Shown here piece by piece: positions 37,889-47,162 of a stretch of DNA of 64,000 nt. This stretch comes from an uncultured Clostridia bacterium (GTDB lineage: Bacteria; Bacillota; Clostridia; UBA1381). Both the position numbers and the translations under genes were made by a program. The stretch spans positions 310,001-374,000 of the forward strand of contig CANQKM010000001.1 in the NCBI GenBank assembly GCA_947624485.1, written 5' to 3'. The stretch's first letter is position 1; each line of letters starts with the position of its first letter. The notes beneath the pieces were generated by a model, which saw nothing but the letters and a program-made list of their open reading frames with translations, ran no database searches and was not told the DNA's origin.

Positions 37889-39961
37889 TTATCTGTCCGG
37901 AGGTCCGCCCATGCCGCCTCCTGCGCCGCCCTGACGCATACCTCCGCCGGGTGCTCCGCTCATGCCGCCTTGCCGCATACCGCCGTTCATACCCTGCATT
38001 CCTTCGGGCATGCCGAAGTCGGCGTCCTCACTGCTCGATTTGGTGTTGAGCGTCCGCACGCTGTCACCCTCGCCGAGTCCGGATTTGACTTCTATGTAAT
38101 CGTTGTCGTTAAGTCCCGTCTCTATCTTTATCGCGCGGTAACCCTCGGGTATCTCTATATTAGCCGGTACGTCGGGAATGTCTTTTTTCTCGTCGGGATT
38201 CTCGCGGCGCTCGTTTATCGCGTCGGTAACGTCGCCGGTGTGCTGCGTGCCGTCGTCCTTTACGAATACGATGTTGCCGCGGTTAATGCTGTTGACGGGT
38301 ATGGTGAGCGCGTTGTCGGCTTCCTCCACAACTATTTCCGCGTCAACGTTCATGCCCGGCAAAAGCGCGCCGTAATCTTTAATCTGAATCTCTATGGTGT
38401 AGGTCGTTACGCCGTTTGTGTTCACGCCGTCAACCGGCACCTTCGTGACCTCGCCCTCAAACTCGCCTTCAACCGCGTCGGCTGTTATTGTTGCCTTTTG
38501 TCCCGTTTTTACGAGCGCTATTTCCGTTTCGTCAACCTCAAGGGAGATTTTCAGGCTCGAAAGGTCGTATATTACGCAAAGCGCCTCTGTGCTGTTCGAG
38601 GAGTCGCGCGTGTCGCCGTTTTTCGCGTTTTTCGTCACGACCGTACCCTCGATCGGAGCTTCAACCACAAAATCGTCAACCGCGTCCTGAGCCTTTTTGA
38701 GATTTGTTTTCGCGTCGTCGAGTGCAAGCTGCGCGGATTTTATGGAGCTGTCCTGTGAGAATGTGTCGTTTTGGATCACCTGCTTCTGTAAGTTCAGCAC
38801 CGCGTCGTCGTATGACAGCTTTGCGTTGTCGAGCGCTGTGGTGACAGTATCGGATTTTATATACGCGACCTGCTCGCCCGCGTACACGCTGTCGCCTTCC
38901 TCTATGTATAGAGCCTCGACTTTTCCCGATGTTTTGGCAACGAGCGTCTGCGTGTCGATGTATTCAAAATTCGCGCTGTCGGCGCACGCCGCACCGTTTA
39001 CAACCGCGCTGCCGCGGTCATCCGCAGTAAGTGCGCCGGGATTTGCAACCTCGATCGTGGCGTACACAAGCATATTGTGCGCCGCAGTTGATACGGCTGC
39101 GGACGATTTCTCCGTCACCGTTCCGTAAAGAACGTCGCCCGACGCGGTCACGGTAACCTCCGCACTGTCGCCGACGGCCACGCTCTCCGCGTCGTAGTCG
39201 TTAAACGGTATGCGCAGCTTCATCATGCTGTCGTCGTATACAGCGGCAAGCTGCATACCCGCGTTTATATTGTCGCCCTCTTTGACCGCTATGTTTGCCG
39301 CCTTTCCGCCTATATCGGTTTTAACGTACTGGTCGTCATATGAGCTTTGCGCGTCGTTCAGGCTGTTGAGCGCCCTCGTGACCGCGTTCTGCGTACTCTT
39401 TGAGGTGATATCGTTTGTGCTTACTGTGTTCGACTTTTGCTTTACGGCGTCTACGTATGCCTGCTGTGCCTTCGTCACGGCGTTCTGCGCCGTGGAAAGC
39501 GAGTCGCGCGCTTCCTCGTCGTCAAACTGGTAAAGCTTGTCGCCCTTTTTGACGGTGTCGCCCTCCTTGAAATAGTCAGCCGTAATATCGCCCGACTTCA
39601 TCGTCATAACATCGTACGAGTCGTTCGGCTCTATTGACGAGGAACCCGTTATCGACTTCTTTATCGTGCGGCGTTCCACAGCCACGTCCGTATACATATT
39701 TTTCAGTTCTTCCGCCTCTTTAATTTTCGATGATATGACGTTGGCAACCACAAGTCCTATAATCACAAGGGCGATTATACCGAATATAATAAATTTCTTT
39801 TTCCTTTTACGCTTTTTGGGATCCTCGGGAATGTTTTCACCGAGGTTGTTTTCTTCCTCCGCGTCGTCGGAAAACGTAAGCGTCTCGTTTACCGCTTCCT
39901 GCGGCGCATCATAAGCTTCTTCGGTTGTGCCGGGCGTGCTGCCGCCTTCAAGCTCTGCCAT
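37889..39961 (-). CDS. MacA/HlyD-like periplasmic adaptor with apparent duplicated module and Gly/Met-rich tail
   Basis: N-terminal TM; lipoyl-like segments VKKGDKLYQFDDEEA and LYIEEGDSVYAGEQVAYIKSD; tail GMPEGMQGMNGGMRQGGMSGAPGGGMRQGG. Confidence 0.88.
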   Translation of the reverse strand: MAELEGGSTPGTTEEAYDAPQEAVNETLTFSDDAEEENNLGENIPEDPKKRKRKKKFIIFGIIALVIIGLVVANVISSKIKEAEELKNMYTDVAVERRTIKKSITGSSSIEPNDSYDVMTMKSGDITADYFKEGDTVKKGDKLYQFDDEEARDSLSTAQNAVTKAQQAYVDAVKQKSNTVSTNDITSKSTQNAVTRALNSLNDAQSSYDDQYVKTDIGGKAANIAVKEGDNINAGMQLAAVYDDSMMKLRIPFNDYDAESVAVGDSAEVTVTASGDVLYGTVTEKSSAAVSTAAHNMLVYATIEVANPGALTADDRGSAVVNGAACADSANFEYIDTQTLVAKTSGKVEALYIEEGDSVYAGEQVAYIKSDTVTTALDNAKLSYDDAVLNLQKQVIQNDTFSQDSSIKSAQLALDDAKTNLKKAQDAVDDFVVEAPIEGTVVTKNAKNGDTRDSSNSTEALCVIYDLSSLKISLEVDETEIALVKTGQKATITADAVEGEFEGEVTKVPVDGVNTNGVTTYTIEIQIKDYGALLPGMNVDAEIVVEEADNALTIPVNSINRGNIVFVKDDGTQHTGDVTDAINERRENPDEKKDIPDVPANIEIPEGYRAIKIETGLNDNDYIEVKSGLGEGDSVRTLNTKSSSEDADFGMPEGMQGMNGGMRQGGMSGAPGGGMRQGGAGGGMGGPPDR

Positions 39962-40160
39962 ACTGTTTCCTCCCTGCTATTAGTTTGTATTTAATCCGAT
40001 TATACGGTATCGGGGATTATATCCTTGTTATTTTCTCTGAATTAACTAATATTTTAACACTTTATTATAGGTATGTCAAGGCGCATGTATGTATTTATAT
40101 GCGGTTTCACGCGCAATTTTCCGCTTTTTGCGTCCTGTTCTTCACGCGCAATAATACACC

Positions 40161-40186
40161 AAAAAGACATCGCGAGATGCCTTTTT
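40161..40186 (-). terminator. Intrinsic terminator
   Basis: AAAAAG-A-CATC-GCGA-GATG-C-CTTTTT. Confidence 0.65.
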
Positions 40187-40198
40187 GAATTTACTGTT

Positions 40199-42538
40199 TT
40201 ACGCTGTCTCCGCGTCGGTGCGCATACCGTTCATTCCGTGTCCGCCGCGCATACCGCCGCCCATGCCTCCAAATGCCGACGTGCCGACGTTTGTTATGAT
40301 GTCCGACACGGTGAAGCTGTCCTTTTCCTCACCGTTTACGTATATTGTGTACGTTTCGCCCGTCACAAGCTCCGGCGACGAGAATATAAACGACTGGTAC
40401 GCGTTTTTGCCTGTGTGCGACGCTATCACCTTTCCGCCGGAATTTTTAACCTCGGTTTTCGTTCCCGCCTCCGCGTTTTCGGAAAGCGTGTAACAGAGTA
40501 CGTTCTGCTTTGACGCGCTGCCGGGTGCTTCAACCATTCCCGCCGCGCTTACAGCCGTAAGTGTGCCGCCGTTTACCATCATCGCGCCGTCATGGTCGAG
40601 CGCGCTGTTGCCGCTGAATGTTGTGCCGTCGATCGTGACCGTGCCGCCGTCCATGACGATCGAGCCGTTCGAGTCGATTCCGTCGCCCATCGCGTTAATG
40701 TAGACCGTGCCGCCGTTTATCTGAATGTGATGCTCAGTGCTTATTTCGGAGCTGTCACGGTTCATGCCCATACCGCCGCGCATGCCGCCGCCCTGCATTT
40801 GCGGCATCGTCTGACCGTCAGGCATTTGCGGAGTTTGACCGTCGGGCATTTCGGGCGGTGTCTGACCGTCCGGCATCGTCATTCTGTCCGTCGGCATTTG
40901 ACCGTCGGGAAGCGTAATATTTCCGCCCATACCGCGACCGCCGTGTCGCATTTCACCCGTGCCGTCATTCGGCGGCGTCATGCTTCCCATATCGGGACGC
41001 TCCGTACCGTTCGGCATTGCTTGACCGTCAGGCTGTACCGTATTCCTGCCCATACCTCCGAACGTATTTCCGCCGCCCGCGTTAATGCCGTCGTCGCTCG
41101 CTGTGACGCTTATATCGCCGTCGTTTATCGTCATAACCGTCTTTGTTTCAATACCCTCGGTTGACTTTGTTATATTCACCTTGCCGCCGTCAAACGTGAG
41201 GCTGCCGTGAGCCGATATGCCCTTATTGTCGGACGAAACCGTTATATCACCGCCCGAAATTTCCATGTCCGAGGTGCAGTGGATCGCGTGGTCGGTCGTC
41301 GTAAGATTGAGCGTGCCGCCCGATATGTCAACGAGCCAGTCAGCCTTTATGCCCTTGCTCGACGCGTCGCTTGCGGTGTCGGTCTGCGTTGTTTCGGTCG
41401 GTGCTTCGGTCTGCGCGAACCGTCCGAATTCCCTCGTCTCGGACGCTGACGGCGCGACCTCGCCTGTTGTTGTTATATTTACCTCGCCGCCCGACACGTC
41501 TATTATCTCGCCCGCCTGCATACCGTCGCCCTGCGCGTTTACCGTGAGAGTGCCGCCCGACACGGCGAGCGTGTCGTTTACGTTAATGCCGTCGTTTGCG
41601 GCGTTTACCGTTATGCTGCCGTTCTCTATGTCAAGGCTGTCGCTGCAGTCGATACCGTTATTGTATGACGCGTTTACGGTGAGAGAGCCGTTACCCTTGA
41701 TTTCAAGATTGTCGCGCGACGTGATCGCCGCTTTTTCGTTTTCGTCGCCCGACGTGTACTCCGCGCCGTCGCTTATGCTGTTTTCGGTGTCCTTGCTTAC
41801 GGTGATGTACGCTTTGTCGGCGTTCTTTACGTATATCGCCGCACCGTCTGTATTCGTAAGGCTCATGCCCGAAAGCCGCAGCTTCGCTTTATCCTCCGTG
41901 TCAACGATTATCTGACCGTCGGAACATTGTCCCGTGACGGTAAAATCGCCGCCCGACGTTATCGTTATAACCTTACCCGACACGCTCACGCCGTCGCCCG
42001 TTACGTTCATTTTATCAAGGTCGATCGTTCCCGTGTTTTTCTCCCACGCGTTATCGTCCTCATCCGCGGGAGTTGTGATTACCACTGTGCGGCTTCCCTC
42101 GTCCCACTCGGCGTCAAGCCCCAGAAGGTCGCTTATCGCTCTTACGGGTACGAGCGTTCTTCCGTTTTCTATAACGGGAGCAGTGTCAAACGTGTATGTT
42201 TCGTCGTTTTTCGTCATGTCGCATGAGTCTATTGTCATGGTGATTGTTTTCGATTTTTTCTTTGACGTTATCGTTTTGCTGTAGCCGTCCCACTTCACCT
42301 TTGCGCCGAACGCTTCAAATATCGCGCGCATAGGCACCATTACTCTGTCGTTTATGATTTCGGGTTCGGCGTCAAGCTCTATTGTCTGCCCGTCGTACGT
42401 CACCTTTATGCCGTCCGTGCCGCTTTCCGCAGCCGTACACCCGCCGCAGAGCGTGACCGTAACCGCTGCCGCTGCCGCGATGCTTACCGCTCTTTTAAAT
42501 ATATTCCGTTTCAACTCTATCATCCTCTCAAAGCTCAA
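40199..42538 (-). CDS. Cthe_2159-like carbohydrate-binding domain protein with copper-amine-oxidase-N-like stalk domain
   Basis: IKVTYDGQTIELDAEPEIINDRVMVPMRAIFEAFGAKVKWD (stalk domain), repeated SGGTLTVNAQGDGMQAGEIIDVSGGEVNITT-type beta-helix strands, MPDGQTPQMPDGQ-rich insert, Gly/Met-rich tail. Confidence 0.82.
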   Translation of the reverse strand: MSFERMIELKRNIFKRAVSIAAAAAVTVTLCGGCTAAESGTDGIKVTYDGQTIELDAEPEIINDRVMVPMRAIFEAFGAKVKWDGYSKTITSKKKSKTITMTIDSCDMTKNDETYTFDTAPVIENGRTLVPVRAISDLLGLDAEWDEGSRTVVITTPADEDDNAWEKNTGTIDLDKMNVTGDGVSVSGKVITITSGGDFTVTGQCSDGQIIVDTEDKAKLRLSGMSLTNTDGAAIYVKNADKAYITVSKDTENSISDGAEYTSGDENEKAAITSRDNLEIKGNGSLTVNASYNNGIDCSDSLDIENGSITVNAANDGINVNDTLAVSGGTLTVNAQGDGMQAGEIIDVSGGEVNITTTGEVAPSASETREFGRFAQTEAPTETTQTDTASDASSKGIKADWLVDISGGTLNLTTTDHAIHCTSDMEISGGDITVSSDNKGISAHGSLTFDGGKVNITKSTEGIETKTVMTINDGDISVTASDDGINAGGGNTFGGMGRNTVQPDGQAMPNGTERPDMGSMTPPNDGTGEMRHGGRGMGGNITLPDGQMPTDRMTMPDGQTPPEMPDGQTPQMPDGQTMPQMQGGGMRGGMGMNRDSSEISTEHHIQINGGTVYINAMGDGIDSNGSIVMDGGTVTIDGTTFSGNSALDHDGAMMVNGGTLTAVSAAGMVEAPGSASKQNVLCYTLSENAEAGTKTEVKNSGGKVIASHTGKNAYQSFIFSSPELVTGETYTIYVNGEEKDSFTVSDIITNVGTSAFGGMGGGMRGGHGMNGMRTDAETA

Positions 42539-42667
42539 TATGTTGTTTTCTTTTGACTGAGTTAATTATATTACCGTTTTCTTAAATGAACCTTAAAAAA
42601 CGCAGAAAATTTTAATACAAAAAAGCGCGGCAAGAATGACGCGCGATAAAATATCTGGGTATATTTT

Positions 42668-42706
42668 TGGGGAATGGTGCGGTCTGAGCCGCGTCATTCC
42701 CCAAAC
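42668..42706. repeat. Long hairpin/palindrome downstream of leuB lacking a clear U-tract
   Basis: TTGGGGAATG-gt-GCGG-tctgag-CCGC-gt-CATTCCCCAA. Confidence 0.55.
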
Positions 42707-42747
42707 AAAATCTTACTGTTATATATTTTGCCTCACGGATATTTTTG

Positions 42748-43833
42748 TTATATGCGTTCGGCAATAAGCTTTGCCATTTCCTTTGTGCCGACCTTCTTCA
42801 TACCGTCGGACATTATATCGCCTGTTCTGTAGCCCTCGTCGAGTACCTTTGAAACAGCCGCCTCGACAGCGTCAGGCTCGTCCTTCATATCAAGCGAATA
42901 GCGTAAAAGCATGGCAGCCGAAAGGATCGTCGCAATAGGATTCGCTATATCCTGCCCCGCTATATCGGGGGCGCTGCCGCCCGACGGCTCGTACAAGCCC
43001 AGCTTTGTTTCGTTAAGGCTTGCCGAGGGCAGCATACCGATGGAGCCTGTTATCATAGAAGCCTCGTCGGATAAGATGTCGCCGAACATATTCTCCGTAA
43101 CCATTACGTCAAACTGCGCGGGATCCTTTACGAGCTGCATAGCCGAATTGTCAACGAGCATATGCTCAAGCTCGACCTCCGGATAATCAGCCGCGACCTC
43201 GTTTACTATCTTCCTCCAAAGGCGCGACGAGTCGAGAACGTTCGCCTTATCGACGCTTGTGACCTTCTTTCTGCGCTTCATAGCGACCTCGAACGCCTGC
43301 ACCGCTATTCTGCGTATCTCATTCTCGTTGTATGTAAGCGTATCGACCGCCGTCATAACGCCGTCGATTTCCTCTGTTTTACGCGCACCGAAGTAAAGTC
43401 CGCCGGTAAGCTCGCGCATGATAAGCATATCGAAGCCCTTAGCGCTTATTTCCTCCTTCAGAGGACACGCTCCGCTAAGCTGCGGATAAAGTAAACACGG
43501 TCTTAAATTAGCAAAAAGACCAAGTTCCTTGCGTATTTTGAGAAGTCCCGCCTCTGGGCGCAGATTTGCCGGAAGCTTGTACCACGGCGATGTCGTTGTG
43601 TTGCCGCCGATAGAACCCATCAGCACCGCGTCGGACTTTTTGCAAATATCGAGCGTTTCGTCCGGCAGCGGCACGCCGAATTTATCAATGGCGCATCCGC
43701 CCATGTACACTTCCGTAAAATTGAATTTATGTCCGTACTTAGCCGAAACCGCGTCAAGCACAGTAACTGCGGCGGAAACGACCTCCGGACCTATCCCGTC
43801 GCCCGGAATAAGGGCGATATTGTATTCTCCCAT
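42748..43833 (-). CDS. leuB: 3-isopropylmalate dehydrogenase
   Basis: [55 protein letters not shown]. Confidence 0.97.
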   Translation of the reverse strand: MGEYNIALIPGDGIGPEVVSAAVTVLDAVSAKYGHKFNFTEVYMGGCAIDKFGVPLPDETLDICKKSDAVLMGSIGGNTTTSPWYKLPANLRPEAGLLKIRKELGLFANLRPCLLYPQLSGACPLKEEISAKGFDMLIMRELTGGLYFGARKTEEIDGVMTAVDTLTYNENEIRRIAVQAFEVAMKRRKKVTSVDKANVLDSSRLWRKIVNEVAADYPEVELEHMLVDNSAMQLVKDPAQFDVMVTENMFGDILSDEASMITGSIGMLPSASLNETKLGLYEPSGGSAPDIAGQDIANPIATILSAAMLLRYSLDMKDEPDAVEAAVSKVLDEGYRTGDIMSDGMKKVGTKEMAKLIAERI

Positions 43834-43835
43834 GA

Positions 43836-44324
43836 TTATTTTCCTTTCTTAATATACTCCACCAATCCTCCGGCGTTGATAATTCCCTGCATGAACGGCG
43901 GAAACGCTGCCGCCTGGTATGCGGCGTTCTTTGTCTTGTTTGTGATAACGCCGGTGTCAAAATCTACTTCTACCTCGTCGCCCGCGTCAATGTCCGCCGA
44001 CGCTTCGGCGCATTCGAGTATCGGAAGTCCGATGTTTATCGAGTTTCTGAAAAATATTCTCGCAAAATCCTTCGCGATCACGCATGAAATACCGCTCGCC
44101 TTTATCGCTATCGGGGCATGCTCGCGCGACGAACCGCAGCCGAAATTCGCGCCGCCTATCATTATGTCGCCCTTGGAGTGATTGTTTACAAAATTCTTGT
44201 CAATGTCCTCCATGCAGTGCGACGCAAGCTCCGCGGGGTCGGTCGTGTTTAAATATCTCGCGGGGATTATTACGTCGGTGTCTATATTATCGCCGTATTT
44301 TATGGCTTTTCCGTTTGCTTTCAT
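43836..44324 (-). CDS. leuD: 3-isopropylmalate dehydratase small subunit
   Basis: [36 protein letters not shown]. Confidence 0.96.
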   Translation of the reverse strand: MKANGKAIKYGDNIDTDVIIPARYLNTTDPAELASHCMEDIDKNFVNNHSKGDIMIGGANFGCGSSREHAPIAIKASGISCVIAKDFARIFFRNSINIGLPILECAEASADIDAGDEVEVDFDTGVITNKTKNAAYQAAAFPPFMQGIINAGGLVEYIKKGK

Positions 44325-44449
44325 AGTCTCATTCCTTTCATTATTTTACATGATATGGCTGGAGAAAATTTTCGCAGATTGCCGTCAGATACGCAGAGTG
44401 CTGTACGCGCTGTACCGCCTCTGCGGATTTGGCGGTGAGATGCGGAAAT

Positions 44450-45715
44450 TTAATCAGCCATAACCTCCTCGGGGGAAGAAATTTTGCCTGTAATTGCCGA
44501 AGCCGCCGCTACCTCGGGGCTTGCAAGGTATACCTCGCTCTCGACGTGTCCCATACGTCCTACGAAGTTTCTGTTCGTGGTCGAAACGCATCTCTCGCCC
44601 TCGGCTAAAATACCCATGTGACCGCCCAGGCACGGTCCGCAGGTCGGAGCGGAAATTACGCAACCCGCCTCAACGAGCGCCGCGAGCGTTCCGTCCTTTA
44701 ACGCTTCGAGATAAACCGCCTGAGTAGCCGGGAACACGATCGCGCGTATGCCCTTCTTTACCTTCTTGCCCTTTAAAATTTCAGCCGCGCGTCTTAAATC
44801 TGAAATTCTTCCGTTGGTACACGAGCCGATCACGACCTGGTCGATCGCGACGTCGCCCCAGTTTTCGGGAGTACGCGCATTTTCGGGCAGATGCGGGAAC
44901 GCTACCGTGTGCGGAACTTTCGACAGATCTATATCTATGACTTTAACATATTCCGCGTCCGCGTCGGCTGTGAATACCTTGTATTCTCTGTCCGAATGAG
45001 CCTTCATATACTCAACCGTGAGGTCGTCTACCTCAAAAATGCCGTTCTTCGCTCCGGCTTCGATCGCCATGTTCGCGATAGTGAAACGGTCGTCCATCGT
45101 GAGCGAGTGCATACCCTCACCGGTAAACTCCATCGACTTATAAAGCGCGCCGTCAACGCCTATCATGCCGATTATATGCAAAATCAGATCCTTGCCGCTC
45201 ACGTACTTGTTAAGCTTTCCCGTGAGATTAAACTTTATCGCCTCGGGGACTTTGAACCACGCCTTGCCCGTTGCCATACCCGCCGCCATATCCGTCGAAC
45301 CTACGCCCGTCGAGAACGCACCGAGAGCGCCGTATGTACAAGTGTGCGAGTCCGCGCCGATCACAACGTCTCCCGCTACAACAAGTCCTTTTTCGGGAAG
45401 GAGTGCGTGCTCGATTCCGACCTCGCCTACCTCAAAATAGTTCACGATGTCGTTCTCGTTCGCGAATTTACGAACCTTGAGCGCCTGCTGCGCCGATTTA
45501 ATATCCTTGTTCGGCGTGAAATGGTCGGGCACGAGCGCGATCTTCGCCTTGTCGAACACGCCGCCGCCGATCTTATCAAGCTCGTTGATAGCGACGGGCG
45601 ACGTGATATCGTTGCCCAGAACCAAATTCAAATCCGCCATGATCAAATCTCCCGCCTTGACGGACTCCTGTCCCGCAGCCGCGGCGAGAATCTTCTGCGT
45701 CATTGTCATTCCCAT
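44450..45715 (-). CDS. leuC: 3-isopropylmalate dehydratase large subunit
   Basis: [60 protein letters not shown]. Confidence 0.96.
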   Translation of the reverse strand: MGMTMTQKILAAAAGQESVKAGDLIMADLNLVLGNDITSPVAINELDKIGGGVFDKAKIALVPDHFTPNKDIKSAQQALKVRKFANENDIVNYFEVGEVGIEHALLPEKGLVVAGDVVIGADSHTCTYGALGAFSTGVGSTDMAAGMATGKAWFKVPEAIKFNLTGKLNKYVSGKDLILHIIGMIGVDGALYKSMEFTGEGMHSLTMDDRFTIANMAIEAGAKNGIFEVDDLTVEYMKAHSDREYKVFTADADAEYVKVIDIDLSKVPHTVAFPHLPENARTPENWGDVAIDQVVIGSCTNGRISDLRRAAEILKGKKVKKGIRAIVFPATQAVYLEALKDGTLAALVEAGCVISAPTCGPCLGGHMGILAEGERCVSTTNRNFVGRMGHVESEVYLASPEVAAASAITGKISSPEEVMAD

Positions 45716-45794
45716 GTAAAAATCACCTCTAAGTTTATAATTGTTATTATTTTATCACAATTCCGTAAATCTTGCAATACGTTTTCGGGATTTT

Positions 45795-47144
45795 TTACTC
45801 CTGCAGTATCCGCTTGCTGCGCGCGGCGAACATAACCGTTGTGGTGCAAGCCGCTATAACGTCGCTTACGGGTTCAGCCAAAAGCAGTCCCCACACGCCC
45901 ATGCCGCCGATTTTCGGCAGTATCAGCGCGAGCGGGAAAAGCAGGATTATTTTCCGAAGGCACGCAAGAAACATTGATATCTTCGCTTCTCCGAGCGCCA
46001 AAAACGTCTGCTGACACGCGCTCTGCGCGCCCATTATCGCCATACCCGCGAGAAATACGCGAACGCCGTTACGCCCGATATGTATTAGCTCCGCGTCGCT
46101 TGTGAACATTCGCATAAAAAGTTCGGGGAATGCCTCGATCACGCCGATCACCGCTACCGAAAATATCACGCTCGCCGCGAACAGCACGCGAAACGCCTTT
46201 TTTACTCTGTCCATATTCTTCGCGCCGAAATTGTAGCTTATGATCGGCTGCGCGCCCTGCGAAAAACCCTGCATCGGCATCCAGATAAGCTGCGTCAGGC
46301 TGAACAGTACCGACATAAGCGCAACGTGCAGGTCGCTGCCGTATTTTAACATTCCGTTGTTAAAGGTAAGCTGTATAAGGCATTCCGTAGCGTTCATCAC
46401 AAACGGCGAAATTCCGAGCGACAGCACCGACAGCACTACCGCGCGGCTCAGCTTCAGATTTTTTAAACGTATCTTAAGTATCGTCTTTTTTCCGGTCAGG
46501 AATTGCACAACCCATACGCACGACACCGCCTGCGCTATTATCGTCGCGAGCGCCGCTCCCTTTACGCCCATATGGAACGCGTATATGAAAATCGGATCGA
46601 GAATTATATTTATAACCGCACCGATACAGACCGTCGCCATACTGATTTTCGTAAAGCCCTGATTAGTGATGAACATATTAAGCCCCAAAACAAGCTGCAC
46701 GAACACCGTTCCGAGAAGATATATTCCCACGTAATCCGACGCGTACGGCAAAGTGCTTTCACTCGCGCCGAACAGCAATAGTATTTTGTCCTTTGTGAGC
46801 AGAAAAAACGCCGACAGTACCACCGAAAATATTATCAGAAGCATAGCGCAGTTTCCGAGAATTTTTTCGGCTCTTTCGTTGTCGCCCTCACCCATCGCGA
46901 TAGCCGCTCTCGGCGCTCCGCCCGCTCCGGCGAGCATGGCGAACGCGGATATCAGCATTACGATCGGAAACGTTACGCCCATGCCGGCAAGCGCGAGCGA
47001 GCCTGTTTCGGGGATATGTCCGACGTAGATCCTGTCAACTACGCTGTAGAGCAAGTTCACGAGCTGCGCCAGCACCGTCGGCACGGCGAGGCGGAACAGA
47101 AGTCCCGTGACGGGAGCTTTTCCTAGTATGTTTTCGTCAGCCAT
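45795..47144 (-). CDS. MATE family efflux transporter
   Basis: LFRLAVPTVLAQLVNLLYSVVDRIYVGHIPETGSLALAGMGVTFP; MatE repeats. Confidence 0.95.
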   Translation of the reverse strand: MADENILGKAPVTGLLFRLAVPTVLAQLVNLLYSVVDRIYVGHIPETGSLALAGMGVTFPIVMLISAFAMLAGAGGAPRAAIAMGEGDNERAEKILGNCAMLLIIFSVVLSAFFLLTKDKILLLFGASESTLPYASDYVGIYLLGTVFVQLVLGLNMFITNQGFTKISMATVCIGAVINIILDPIFIYAFHMGVKGAALATIIAQAVSCVWVVQFLTGKKTILKIRLKNLKLSRAVVLSVLSLGISPFVMNATECLIQLTFNNGMLKYGSDLHVALMSVLFSLTQLIWMPMQGFSQGAQPIISYNFGAKNMDRVKKAFRVLFAASVIFSVAVIGVIEAFPELFMRMFTSDAELIHIGRNGVRVFLAGMAIMGAQSACQQTFLALGEAKISMFLACLRKIILLFPLALILPKIGGMGVWGLLLAEPVSDVIAACTTTVMFAARSKRILQE

Positions 47145-47162
47145 TTATATCACTTCCGTATG

